Assembly (NCBI GenBank): GCA_012976225.1
Contig: JAAVVG010000008.1
Span: 868,001 to 932,000 of the forward strand
Direction of reading: 5' to 3'
Source: Golubevia sp. BC0850
Lineage: Eukaryota > Basidiomycota > Exobasidiomycetes > Golubeviales > Golubeviaceae
DNA: 64,000 nt
Positions 36,774 through 47,469 of this stretch are shown here, piece by piece. A model generated the notes under the pieces. It did no database searches. It saw nothing but the letters and a program-made list of their open reading frames with translations, and was not told the origin of the DNA. Position 1 is the first letter of the stretch; the number at the start of each line of letters is the position of its first letter. Made by a program: the position numbers and the translations under genes.

Positions 36774-38805
36774 ATGACCAAGAGAGCCAACGAAGACTCT
36801 TCTCAATCAGAAGAACCAGCAGCCAAAAGCAGCATCACTTAAGAACAGCAACAAACCCTCAAATTGAAGGAAGCTCAAGATGCTTTGGATAGATTAGATT
36901 ACAAGACTGCAGAGGAACTATGTACCAAGGTGAGCTACTTCATCCAGATACTGAAGTTTAGAATTGAGTCTTCCTTAATTGTCTTCGTCCACCTGCTGAC
37001 CTGCAGATGTTTATCCCTCCTTTCCTACACTCTCCTCTTCCAACTCAGATGATCAAATCCAAATCTACCAACTCCATTCAACCGTTGCTCATGAGGAGTA
37101 TGAGTCTAGGAGGAAAATGTCAACCTTCCAAGGCACTCAAAGATGCGGAAAAGGCGCTCGAGAAGGAGAAGAGTCTTCAAGTGAGTTCTGGAAGCGAGTT
37201 GCCTCTCTTTTCCTCTTCTGATTTCTTTTATTTCTGATTCTTTTGCTCCTCTAAGACTCACTTCCGAGCCGGATTCGCCTTCCTCAGGCTGGCACTTCGC
37301 CATTTCCGATTACCCAGGGAGCAGCAGAGGACGACTGAGGCTTCCGACCATCTCCACTCCATCGACTACAAAGAGATCACAGATGAGATTCGAGTTTCAG
37401 CAGCTAAGGAGAAGAAGAGTCGCTTCAATAGGGTCTATCCCGACCTCTTCCTCAAACTCTTCTCCTTCGCCGACGCTCCTTCTATAATGAGATCGACTCG
37501 AGTCTCCAAGGGTTGGAAGGAGTCGATCGATGGCTCCTTGGAACTCTTTCGTAACTTCAAACTGGGAAAGGAGAGCAGATCTGCCAGGGATTGGAGGTGT
37601 TCAGCAAATGGAGCAAGGCATCACACTCGGGGTCAAAGATGTGCTCGACGATTTCTTTGCCGAGCGACTAGAGAATCTCCTCAAGGCATCATCCGCGACC
37701 ATCAGAGTTCTCTCAATTGGTCATCAAGGAGATCTGTGCAAGCCGATGGTTGACGTTGGAGGACAGTGCAACAATTTGGTCGGTTTACAATCGTACGTCG
37801 AGGGGAGTAAGGACGACTTATTCGACCCAAACGAGGAGGAGGAGGAAGCCTTGGAGTTTCCGTCATCTTGGAAAGCCTCACTCAAGACTCTGGATTGGAA
37901 ATCAGGGGATGAGAACCCGATCTGCAGCGATGCTCTGCTGGAACGTCTTCAAGGAGCGAGAGAGGTCAGCATCAGCATCAGCAGCACCCAGCTCACTTCT
38001 TCCTGGACAGTCATCGAAATCAGTACGACAGAAGGTAGGCCTACGTTCGCATGGAGTAAGTCAAGTCGACAACATTCTACCAATGAATCTTCCCAACCTC
38101 AACCGTCTCTTCCTCGACCATCCCCCAAGATCACCTCAAACGGGTGACTCAAGTCTCTTCTTCCAGGGACTCAACACGCCCCATCTAAGGGTTCTGAAAG
38201 TCTGCAACATCAACCCTTCAGACCTTTCTCATTTGAATCTGGAAGCTCTGCCCGAACAGCTGGTCATTGAAGATCTACCATTCACAAACGCGACCAGCGC
38301 AAAAGAGTTCGCCTCGTCTCTTATCAACTCAGTCAAGGAGTGGAAGAAGCTTTACAGGCTGACTATCCGGCTTCCCGGGTCTGCATCAACTCTGGGCCCC
38401 TTTTACGAGCACTTAATCTCTCTTCTCACTCCTCTATCGAAGACGAGTCTTCTTTTTGAATTCACGGACACAGTCCCTCTCCCTAGCCTCAGTTCTCTCT
38501 ACTTCGAAGACGACGGTCTGGTCGCCCTCCCGACAGTGATCGACGGGTTTGAACTGTCGGCTATGGTCGCTGGACGGAGAGCAGCGAGTCGTGGCCTTCC
38601 TTACAAGGGGGTCTCGCTTGCCGCTCTGGGACTGTTGGAGCATGCAGATGCAGCGCCTTCAGACGAAAGACCAGCTTTCGAATCGCATCATTCACTCTGT
38701 CCCATTGAAAATCTTAGATCAGATGTACCAGTCAGAGCAGGCCAGACAACCAAATCTTGGCTCGAGAATCACGTCGAGGACCTTGAAGTGACGAAGTGGC
38801 GTTGA
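36774..38805 (+). pseudogene. TPR/F-box/LRR gene copy C, broken
   Basis: Same family as copies A, B and D. Exon 1 begins MTKRANEDSSQSEEPAAK and ends at a GTGAGC donor after ELCTK. Exon 2 (from about 37050) reads SIQPLLMRSMSLGGKCQPSK and ALKDAEKALEKEKSLQ, a clear TPR-like helix pair. Exon 3 (about 37257 on) holds RVYPDLFLKLFSFADAPSIM (F-box), then leucine-rich repeats to the C-terminus VEDLEVTKWR at 38805. Breaks: TAA at 36838-36840; a frameshift near 37570, at the same site as in copy D; a second frameshift or deletion at about 38010-38040. It is the most diverged copy, especially in the LRR part, so probably the oldest branch in the window. Confidence 0.8.
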
Positions 38806-39508
38806 TTCTAGCTAGATGTGAGTTGAGTCTGAGTTGAATCTAAGTTGAGTCTCTCTTTCAAGTTTCCGATGTACATGGGGAAGAAATGCTTCGTTTGAAA
38901 TGCTTCGTTTGGAGATTGACTTTAATCTCTCTTTTCCCTCCATTCTCTCCAGTCTTCGATCGACCTTCCTGAAACTTGGCCCAAGTCCAAGCGATTCTTC
39001 AGGTCTAGATCATATATTTGAACTGCCCTCAATTGATCCCTGCGTCAATCCAGCCATTCGATCAAAGGTTGTCAAGCGATTGGCACGGATATCACCCTCT
39101 CCCGTCTACGGCTTCAATTCTGCACGCTGATCTCAATCAAGCTCTTTCCATTCAACCCGCTCTTCACTTCTCCGTTGCCAAATTCTTTCCGCCTGACTCT
39201 CAAGATCAAGAGCTCGACTTGCCTCACTCGAGTCAACCCTTCTGTTGTTCTGGTGTTGCGACCTGATCCTGATCCTGATCCTTCTTCCTCTGTAAACTAG
39301 TGATTGATAAGCTGAATCGAAGGACATCTATGTCAACTGTGTACATTTTCGAAGCACAAAGACCTTTCGAGATCGCTTTCAAGAAGGATTGACACGCTTT
39401 TTTTCGCGTGACGTGACCTTGATCCAAACACACTTCCTTCCTTCTCTTGCAAATCCTACCAAAGTCACCATTCTCAGATCACTACTCCGTTCTATTTCAA
39501 CTGTCAGG
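38806..39508. other. Intergenic with an 11-bp tandem repeat
   Basis: Lies between copy C and the dUTPase ATG. A short tandem repeat sits at 38820-38852. The open frames in this gap (38.9-39.27 kb) have no support. The last 120 bp are open in frame with dUTPase (see findings). Confidence 0.45.
38820..38852. repeat. 11-bp tandem repeat, three copies
   Basis: The unit GAGTTGAGTCT occurs three times with one or two changes per copy, beginning about 15 bp past the stop of F-box copy C. Confidence 0.8.
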
Positions 39509-40655
39509 ATGTCAACTTCTTCATCAGTCCGCCCTGCTTCTCCTTCCAACACCGCTGCTCCACCTTCAAAGCAAGCCAAACTCTCTCCAACCACTCTTCA
39601 AATTCTGCTAGATCCTCAACACCCCGAGGCGAAGCTACCAACTCGTGGATCTCAATTCGCTGCTGGATATGATCTTTATGCCTCAGAGACAAAGACTATC
39701 GCAAGGGGTGGGAGGAGTATCATTCAGACTGGTATCAGGTTGAGAGTTCCACAAGATTGCTATGGTAGAGTCGCGCCTCGATCTGGTTTGGGTGAGTCCT
39801 TGGCTATGAATGAGATCAGTTTGAGAAATGAAAGAAAGAGGAGACGTGAGATGCGAGTTGCAAGACGGAAATGGAATGGTAGGACAAAGGTAGAGATGGA
39901 AGATGTAGCCTCACATCTCTGAAGCCTGACGTCCTTGGCTCTTCTTCTCGTTTTCATGCTGTTGGAGAGATCATTGGATCTGCTGTCGGGTCTCTGCTAC
40001 ATGCTGAGAGGTTTCGTTCCAGCCCATCCTTCCTCTTACCCACTCCATTTCACCTGTCTTCCCACCTTCTCCCCCTCTCCTTCTCCCCTCTTTCCCACTC
40101 CCTCGCTCTTAGCTGTCAAGCACGGAATCGATGTAGGAGCAGGTGTCGTCGACGCAGATTACAGAGGTCTACTAGGAGTCCTACTCTTCAACTTCGGAGA
40201 TCAAGACTTTGTTGGTGAGTATACCCTTTTCCTTTTGATCTTCTTCTTAAAGACTCTGAAATGCTTTGCTTGCAAATCTAACTTCTTTCATCAATGATTG
40301 TCTCTCATTACAGTGAACTCAGGAGACAGAATCGCTCAACTAGTGATCGAACAGATTCGTTGTTTAGAAGTGGAAGAAGTTAAGGTGAGTCTCTTGTCCT
40401 GACAATGCTTCTCTAAGCTGTTTTTGACAGTCTAACTCTAGCTCATGGCAAGTCATCAGCTATCATTTGGTGAGAAGCTTCTCTGACGATTGCCTTCTTC
40501 CACTCTGTCCTACTCCTCCCGCCTTCCCCTCCGACCTTCCTGCCTCCGTGATCCTCCTCACCTTACTCAATCTACAGGTTTTAGAGGAATCAGTCAGAGG
40601 AGAAGGAGGATTTGGTTCGACAGGTGGATTCGGTCCAGCTTCAGAGAAGAAGTAA
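39509..40655 (+). CDS. DUT1: dUTP diphosphatase (trimeric dUTPase)
   Basis: Hydrolyses dUTP to dUMP and pyrophosphate, keeping uracil out of DNA and feeding dTMP synthesis. Exons: 39509-39791, 40113-40214, 40314-40384, 40578-40655; phases agree; 534 nt, 177 aa. All five family motifs are present in order: [40 protein letters not shown] and [10 protein letters not shown]. The length fits a trimeric dUTPase. ATG 39509 is the first in-frame ATG. The frame is open for another 40 codons upstream, with a basic, hydroxylated stretch (LRSLLRSISTVR) like a mitochondrial presequence but no ATG. Confidence 0.95.
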
Positions 40656-41300
40656 AATCAAGAAATTAAGAATCGAATTGTACTGCAGATCTCACATGGT
40701 GTTTCGATTTGGAAGTCTAATCATTATTCTTCTGATCCTTTTTCCCAGATGTGCTCAATTAATCAATTTGATAAGACAAGACCTCGTTGAAAAGAACGAT
40801 ATCCACATGGAAATTCGAAAGTAAATTGTTCCTCCCGTCCTTCGGAATGTCATCCATCTTGCTTCGCTATAAATCTTCATGCTCAGAGTTTACTTTGAGA
40901 GAAGATGCCGTTACTCAAGAGGACATCAGAAAGTAGAGGCACGAGTAACACGATGCGTCAAAGGAAAGCGAAAAAGACAAGAGAGATGAAGATTCGAGGT
41001 TTTTTGTTTAAGTGGCGGAGAATTTCGAGACAGACAACTAGAAGAAATGTCTTGAAAAGAATATTAATACAAGACATCCAATGCTGAATCTTTAAAACAT
41101 TAGGGGAAAGAAGAAAACCGCTCCATCTTGTATTTTGAAACGGTCCCTTGCCTCGTCCCGTCCCCAAAGATCTCTCTTGTCTTGGTCAAATTGCCTCGCA
41201 ATCTAGACCCCAAAGAAAGAAACGTAAACCCTGATCAGAACCATGAAGCTAGAGAGGAAACTAAGATGAAGAAAGAGACTGGATTTGAATTTGATATGGA
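40656..41300. other. Intergenic, convergent 3' flanks
   Basis: Lies between the dUTPase stop and the DGAT2 stop; both genes end here. No supported coding sequence. Confidence 0.5.
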
Positions 41301-43598
41301 TCATTCGACGATAGTCAATTCCTTAGTTCGATTTGCAGCATAAGCATCCTTCCAAGTATCCCAAAGTCTGTTAGTTAGAATCAAGAAGGTCAGCATTTTT
41401 AATTTCCACTCTTCAAAAGCTCTATCTTTTTGTTTTCTCTCCCATCTCTCCTTGATTTCTCTCCTTCATACTCACAAAGTCAACTCCTCAATATACCTCC
41501 CCTGAACCTCTTCAATTTCAGCCTTGGTAGGATTATCATTCTGATTGACTCTAATAGGTCTACCAACGACACAAACGATAGGATGTCTATAAGGCATCAA
41601 ACCAACACTATAATTGAAAATCCCTCTTCCATGAAACAATGGTAAAGTGAAACCAAAGACGGATTGGAAAGTTTTTTGGATGGAATAAATCCTTGTACCT
41701 TTTTCATTTGATAATTGTTCGTAGATGTCGTTTTCTCCAAAAGAGAAAACTGGTACTAGATCGGCTCTGAAGGGGAGTTTGTTAAAGAAGATCAAGAGGG
41801 CTTTAGATATCTAGAAATCCATCGACATGGCTTTCAAGCCCCTTTGTTTCCCGATCTAAAATGGAGGAAACTACTCACCCATTCCTAATAGCAATCTTGA
41901 TAAACCCCAACCTTCTCCTGAGAGTTAAATCGGCAGTTCCAGGATGAGCTTTCAAACTTTCAGTAGCCCCACCAACTACAATAGTAATAGCACTCCCTTT
42001 ACCTTTTTTCAAAATCCTTTCACAACTCTTTTTTGAAACCGAACAGATTCCCATTGCCATTAAAATGTCTCTGTAAAGTGGTATTTTGAAATTGGAAGCT
42101 AGAGTTAAGAGATGCGGAGTAATCCCTGGGAAAGAAGAGGAGAATTCTGTGGCATCGGTTGCGAAGTTTGAGATGGCTCCCATTCCTGGAGAGAGAGAAA
42201 GAGGAGAATATAAGGGAGGTAAAAGAGGGGAGAAATTAGAAGAGGTGGGGTGGGGTTAGCAGAGAGAGATGGGGTCAGAGGGGTAAGAGGAGAAACGAAC
42301 CTATAATTCCATGAGGACTATATCCAAAGATGTAAGTGCGATTAGGATCCAAATCTGCCGACTGAGAAGATCAGCAAAACCAAATCCGAAAGAAAGGAAA
42401 GGGGTCAGTTGAAAAGCTTCTCCTCACAACTTCTAGCATAGCCTCTTAGAGACCTTTCAATGAAGAAATTCCCCTCACCTTAATCAAACTACAAGGATAA
42501 TATTCAGCGAAATATTTCCAAACGATCAATTTCCTAGCCCAAGGGAACCTTCTACCACCATTTTCTGGAGCTTTATCGAATCGAACCCATAGGAGATAGA
42601 TTAGGAGAAGTGGCCAGAGTGGGGGAAAAGATCTGAAGAGGGAGAAAATGGAGAAAGGAAATGTCAGGAAGTTTAGGAAGGAGGAAGATTGTGTCAGAAG
42701 AGTGATGGGAGGTGAAGAGAAAGGGCGAAAGGGGAGAAGTGAAGGGGAATAGGGAAAGAGAGAAAGGAGAAAGGGGATTGAAGGAGTGGAGAAGAGGGGA
42801 CCTTACTTACAAAGCTAAGAAAAAGATTGAAAGACAGATTGGTAATAATAGAGCCCAAAATAGGACTGCTAGAGTTTGAAGACGACGTTCTCTTGGGATG
42901 GAGAGAGGTGCGAATCTGTAGATGAAGGAAGATGATAGGAAGGGGGAGATAGTTTTTAGCTCGGTTGTGAAAATTTGAAAGGAGAACCTCTGCGAATGAA
43001 GGGTTGGAAAGGGGGCAGCTAAGGGCTCTGGAAGGTTAGAGGATTCAAAGGTGGAGAGGATTGGGTTGAAACGTTTTTCCTGATTCGATTCTGCCTGAGT
43101 GGAACTCTAGGAGATGTCATATCTATCTGAATTCAAGGATATATATACCCTCACACTCAAAAAAAGAAAGACCATCTCCCTGCTGAAGTAGCTCATCTAT
43201 CACTTTATCCGGCCTATCCTCTCTAAAAGTAGCCAGAGCCTTCCAGTCGGGCACTTCGAGTATGATCTATTCTACCTCATAGTCAGCTTCCTCTACACTC
43301 TAGCCTCCCACTCAGACTGCTTCTCTCAACGCGCCGTCGCTTCTACTCGATGCGGAAGGGATCCGAGAGCGATGTTCCATCCCAACTGAACTAACCTAAT
43401 ACTTTCCAAAGCTGAAGGTTTCCTCCTCTTATTCTTCTTTTCATTCGAATCTGTTGAATTGTTCAAATTTAACTCAGAGTTGCCATTGTCAGAGGGTTTG
43501 ATGTCTGAAGAGGTTGTAATTGTAGATTGAGTGAGATCGATACCAACGTTTGTAGAAGAGGAGAATCCAACGTCAACGTCTGCTTCAGATGATACCAT
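41301..43598 (-). CDS. DGA1: Diacylglycerol O-acyltransferase, DGAT2 family
   Basis: Makes triacylglycerol from diacylglycerol and acyl-CoA at the ER and lipid droplets. Exons: 43598-43396, 42915-42811, 42632-42479, 42361-42301, 42185-41879, 41766-41476, 41367-41301; phases agree; 1188 nt, 395 aa. A hydrophilic N-terminus leads to SIRFAPLSIPRERR, a membrane hairpin (ALLLPICLSIFFLAL; LWPLLLIYLLW), RRFPWARKLIVWKYFAEYYP (YYP in place of YFP), YIFGYSPHGI, VVGGATESLKAHPG, RRLGFIKIAI, LVPVFSFGENDIY, and YSVGLMPYRHPIVCVVGRPI. Two donors are unusual (GTTAGT after exon 1, GTTCGT after exon 4). The HPHG motif reads SPHG here. The 480-nt first intron is long for this window. Confidence 0.93.
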
Positions 43599-43750
43599 CT
43601 TGATTTACAAACACAGAAACAGCTGAGAAATTCGATCGGATCTTGAAGAATCTCGTGGGGAATGATGGAAGAAGAATCAAAGAGGAATGCAATGGTTTGT
43701 GCGTGGTGAGAGCCGACTTGTCTTTGAAGTTAGCCTCCTTTCTCGCTTTC

Positions 43751-43834
43751 TCCTTTTCCTGAACTCAAGCAAGCTTTGGCAGCTCTCTCTGTCTATCTGA
43801 TCATATGTTCTATTCAGTTTCAAGCAGGAGTGCT
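43751..43834. repeat. Upstream segment repeated at 45732-45820
   Basis: Both copies start TCCTTTTCCTGAACTCAA and end in a stretch like GTTTCAAGCAGGAGTGCTA (GTTTCAAGCACGAGTACTA in the second). In between they share AGCTTTGGCA, a CT run and GGATCAT/TGATCAT-like sequence with small gaps. The right copy lies upstream of the first PPAY gene; the left copy overlaps the start of the relic at 43.8 kb. Confidence 0.65.
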
Positions 43835-44453
43835 AATTCTTCTCATCCTCCAGAAAGTTCTACTAATCCTAGTAGAATCATTGCAAGGAGAATTTCAGCT
43901 GCTTCTCTAAGGCCTTCAACCTTGAGAAGGACTTCAAATGTTTCTACAGAGCAAAGGAATCAAAGACTCTAATCTCCAGCTAGATAAATCGGTTCGAATT
44001 CTAATAGAAGCCTTTCTCCCGCTCGCTCTTAGGACTACTTCTTGATTGGTAGCATCTCTCAATCTAAGGATACTCCTTTTTATGAAACTCGATTGTCATC
44101 TGTCCAAAAGAATACCGCGATTAAAATTCCAACAAGTGGGTTTTCCGGAGGAAGTTGGAGGCGTGAGTTTACTTTCTCATGCTTCGCTGGTCACTCTTCT
44201 ACGTTTCTACATTCCTCTTGCCAACTTCTGGTTTCTAGCTTCTAGATCCACTCGATCAATCCCTCTAGAACTTCCGCTTTAATTCACTGAAAGTACCTTT
44301 GAAAGGTCAAAAACATTCAGTACACATCCCTTGATCAAAAAACTCGTCATCTCAAAAGAAGGTTTTTGGAATCAAGGATTGAAAAAGGTCTTTGGCGACG
44401 AGGGAGACGTGGTGTTGCTCTCAACTTTTCTTCTCCCAAGTAGTCTCGAATAG
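43805..44453 (+). pseudogene. Possible relic of a Ser/Arg-rich gene
   Basis: From ATG 43805 a frame reads 55 residues rich in Ser and Arg (RRISAASLRPSTLRRTSNVS), then TAA, then continues in similar style through two more stops (SNSNRSLSPARS). Further on, FYETRLSSVQKNTAIKIPTS at about 44.08-44.14 kb and HPLIKKLVISKEGFWNQGL at about 44.32-44.38 kb, ending at TAG 44451-44453, also look like protein. I could not join these pieces with introns in consistent phase. It could be a decayed host gene or a gene with exons I misplace. Family unknown. Confidence 0.35.
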
Positions 44454-44565
44454 AATCGAGAAGTAGAGAGGGAGAAAGAAGAAACGAAGAACAAAGGTGA
44501 GAAAAAAAAAGAGGTGGGAACGAAGCTCTAGGCGGGAGCCAGAGCGGAGTGGAACCTCAGCCTTT

Positions 44566-44760
44566 GTCGCGAAGCATTGTTGTTGTCGAGAAGATAGTCG
44601 CGAAGCAATAGAGTTTATCTCGCTCCGCGAGCAGACACCTGTAAATTCCTGAGCTGATGGTCGCGAAGCGATGGTAGCTTGCTCCGCAAGGAGAGTCTGA
44701 GCTCGAGCTTGCCCTGTCGACAGACAGATACCCCTGCTCTGCAGCAGATGGTCGCAGACA
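44566..44760. repeat. Block of small hairpins and GTCGCGAAGC repeats
   Basis: GTCGCGAAGC occurs three times (44567, 44597, 44660), the last within TCGC-GAA-GCGA. Interleaved are three near-perfect hairpins with a 3-nt loop: CTCGC-TCC-GCGAG (44619-44631), CTTGC-TCC-GCAAG (44678-44690) and CTGC-TCT-GCAG (44734-44744). Hairpin spacing is about 56-59 bp, so a degenerate unit of about 60 bp is likely. The block is more GC-rich than its surroundings. Confidence 0.7.
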
Positions 44761-44855
44761 GTCGAGATCGTCCTGAAAAGGTTTGGACACACGTGAGAAT
44801 AGCAATGAAAGATAGAAAGGTTGATTTTCAGAGGAGGAAAGGACAAAGAATTGTT

Positions 44856-45600
44856 TCAGATTTCTTCTTCAGAATTTTTCCAAACATGTCGAACGTGCAA
44901 TGATAGACGACCTCGAAAAAGAGTATTCACAACAAGCAGTGTAGAAAAGTAATCTTGATCTAAAAGGGAGACGATCTTGACTACTTCTTCATGTTCTTCT
45001 TCCAAAGGTCTATCTTGATTCAAATAGAAATAAATCAAAGACAGCACTTCCAAATTAGGAGGTACAGAATGATTTTCCTATTGAGAAAGAAAAATAAGAG
45101 TTCCCATCTCCACACCTAAATGTTTCAACTTGCTGAACTTTGAAATTCAGTGAACAACTTTTTCGATCTATCTGGGAAGATGTTTGTCAAGATTCTTGAA
45201 TGAATCACAGTTTCGAAAGAGGATTCCAAAACAGAAAAACAATCTAAATAAAGAAAAGTCGAATCTTGTTTATCTTGGGTTGTCTGACCTGATCCGATTT
45301 CCAACGAAGTCAAACCTGAAGTTGCTTTCAGACAGGACAGATGTCAGATTCAGCAATCTCTGAACGAGATCTACTTGAGTATGATAAAGGCTGACAGCTT
45401 ATCTCTTTCATTCGCTCACCTGGCTGCCAGGTTCTCATCTTGATCTGCTGGTGGAGTTGATTCTTTGATGGGATTTTCTCAGCACTTGGGCTACAAGAAG
45501 AGCGATCTCTGGTGGAACTGTGTCGATGGTTGTCATGACTTTATCTGACTTGTCTGTCTGCTGTTTCATTTTATCCATCAGATAAGAAGGAGCAGTAAAG
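44856..45600 (-). pseudogene. F-box-like gene remnant
   Basis: Three minus-strand pieces read like one small F-box gene. Near 45.54 kb: MTTIDTVPPEIALLVAQVL, an F-box-like start that runs into TGA just before a GTGAGC donor. At 45313-45125: LDCFSVLESSFETVIHSRIL. From an acceptor near 45071: NHSVPPNLEVLSLIYFYLNQ, then VVKIVSLLDQDYFSTLLVVN, to a TGA near 44857. Splice phases between the pieces do not agree in any way I tried, so I treat it as a remnant; a different exon choice could rescue it. The hairpin block lies just past its 3' end. Confidence 0.35.
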
Positions 45601-45731
45601 GAAGAAGAAGAGGGCAAGCCAGACTGGAGGAACCAGCTGAAGGGAAAGAGCAGAGAATTGAAATATTGAATTGAATAATTTTTTAGCGTCAACGTGGCCT
45701 CTTGGTGCTGATATAATGACTGAATTCTATA

Positions 45732-45820
45732 TCCTTTTCCTGAACTCAACCAGCTTATTATAGCTTTGGCATTTCTCTCTCGATATTGGATCATCTGTTC
45801 AGTTTCAAGCACGAGTACTA
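45732..45820. repeat. Upstream segment repeated at 43751-43834
   Basis: Right-hand partner of the repeat at 43.75 kb, ending about 165 bp before the ATG of the first PPAY gene. A CT-rich run follows immediately, so it may be part of that gene's promoter. Confidence 0.65.
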
Positions 45821-45986
45821 GTCTCTCTCTCTACTCGATCTGAGTCTCACTACTCATCCCTCATCCCTCTCTCTTCGGCTACTATCTTCCGTATTCCCTG
45901 CACAGTCATCTCCTCAAATCAATTCATATTCTTTCATTTCACTCCATCTCATCTCGATCAAATCTCTCACAAATCTTCAACCAAGC

Positions 45987-46722
45987 ATGTCACAATTCCT
46001 TCTGGTGGAAACTGGACTTCTGCCATCTCATACCCGATCTTCCTTCACAGCGACAGTCTATCACGATTTCCTACGAAAAGAAGGTCAATTCAGGCCTTCA
46101 GTTTCAGATCTTCAATTGGATTTCAAAGATCATTGGAAATCGATTTTAAAAGCGACTTCTTCAATCACCTCCTTATTACCTTTGGCAATTAGAGACAATA
46201 CACTCTATCCAACAGCTTCCTTAGCTATTAGAGACTATGCTCTCTACCTAGCATCTGCAGATAGAGATGATCCATCTTTAGCACATACATCAAACTGGAA
46301 GCCACTCGATAGGTTTACAGATCAGGAATTAATGGAATTGATTAAATTATGTTTGAGACAGAGAAGACCTTTGAGAACTGCTTTGATGACTGGAACTCAG
46401 GTTAGCTGGTTGAGAGATGAATGGGAGAGAGAGGTGAGACAGAGGGAATTGGAAAGGTTGAGACATTTGGAAGTGAGTTATACTCACGCCCAAGGGAGAA
46501 GAGTCGAAGAGTCGTCGTTTCTTCTTAGTGATGTCATCTCTGAATCTTCTCTTTCTCTTTCGCTTCCAATTCTAGGTGACATCTCTTTTAAGAAAGTTAA
46601 TTCCAAATCAAGGAGCTGAAATCCCAACCGCTGAGTCTCAACTTCAAGTCCCAACGGATTTGATTGATCTTCAACCTATAAGAGGGGTTACTCAAGGTCC
46701 TCCTGCTTATAATCAAAGTTGA
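45987..46722 (+). CDS. Unknown protein with C-terminal PPAY motif (tandem copy 1)
   Basis: Exons 45987-46472 and 46576-46722; phase 0 junction; 633 nt, 210 aa. It starts MSQFLLVETGLLPSHTRSSF and shares its whole plan with the gene at 47470. Common blocks are FRPSVSDL/FRPKVSDL, FKDHWKSIL/FKSHWAGVL, a YLAS-x-x-RDDP box, LxELIxxCxRxxRxLRTxLMT, and EWEREV followed by a charged helix. After the intron comes a hydrophobic LLRKLIPN segment and the tail GPPAYNQS. PPAY fits the PPxY consensus bound by WW domains of Rsp5/Nedd4-type ligases. I recognise no catalytic motif, membrane span or named family. The conserved intron position confirms duplication of the whole gene. Confidence 0.8.
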
Positions 46723-47469
46723 GAACAGAATTGTTTAGTAATATTCCGAGCCCAATTGAGATCTAAGAATGAGAAGATCTATTGCGAGAGGTGCTCGTGT
46801 GATTCTTTTCCAACAGACTTCAGAATGGAGATAGCTTAGAGATCCATAGTCACGATCGAATCTTCAAAGAGTGGAGCGGAAAACTGAAAAATACAGTTCT
46901 TTCCACTTTAGAGCTCGGATTCGGTTGTTACTGAAGGAGAACAAATGTCGATTGATACCCAAAAGTCGAGAAAAGAGAGTATCAAGGACTTTGATAGCTC
47001 ATCATCAAACTTCTCATAGACCTAATCAAACCTTTCGGAGGCTTTTTCAAAGACTCTTCAATTGTTTAAAGAATTCTCAGAGGTGATGGGTGCGGAGGCA
47101 ACCGGACCTCGTGGCGTTGGCCGTGGGGTCGAAACTGGAAAGTTACTTTCCCCCTCCTTCTTCTTCCCTTTTCAAAGTTCCATTTCACCATTCAAACAGA
47201 GCTTATTTGTATCTCTTTCAGATCATATTTCTAACATTCAACAGTCAGAAAAGAGACCGGACTACTCTTCTTTTCCCGCAGATTTTCAAAGTCTTTCGAC
47301 ACTCTCTCCAATCTTGGCATTTTCCCAATCTCTTTGGGATCTACGTTCGTCAAATTGTATCTTAACTCTTTCATCACTTTCGAACCAACTAGTTTTCACA
47401 TAAGATTTCCGGTCCTCAACCCAATTCCAAAGCTCTCAAGATTCCAACCCCCCTTCTCTTCAAACTTCC
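46723..47469. other. Spacer between the two PPAY genes
   Basis: Holds the 3' flank of copy 1 and the upstream region of copy 2. Open frames at about 47.06-47.40 kb lack homology and end before the copy 2 start. Nothing coding is supported. Confidence 0.45.

Noticed and set aside
43980-44010. GGTTCGAATTC resembling a tRNA T-loop
   Set aside because: No A box, acceptor stem or cloverleaf could be built around it.
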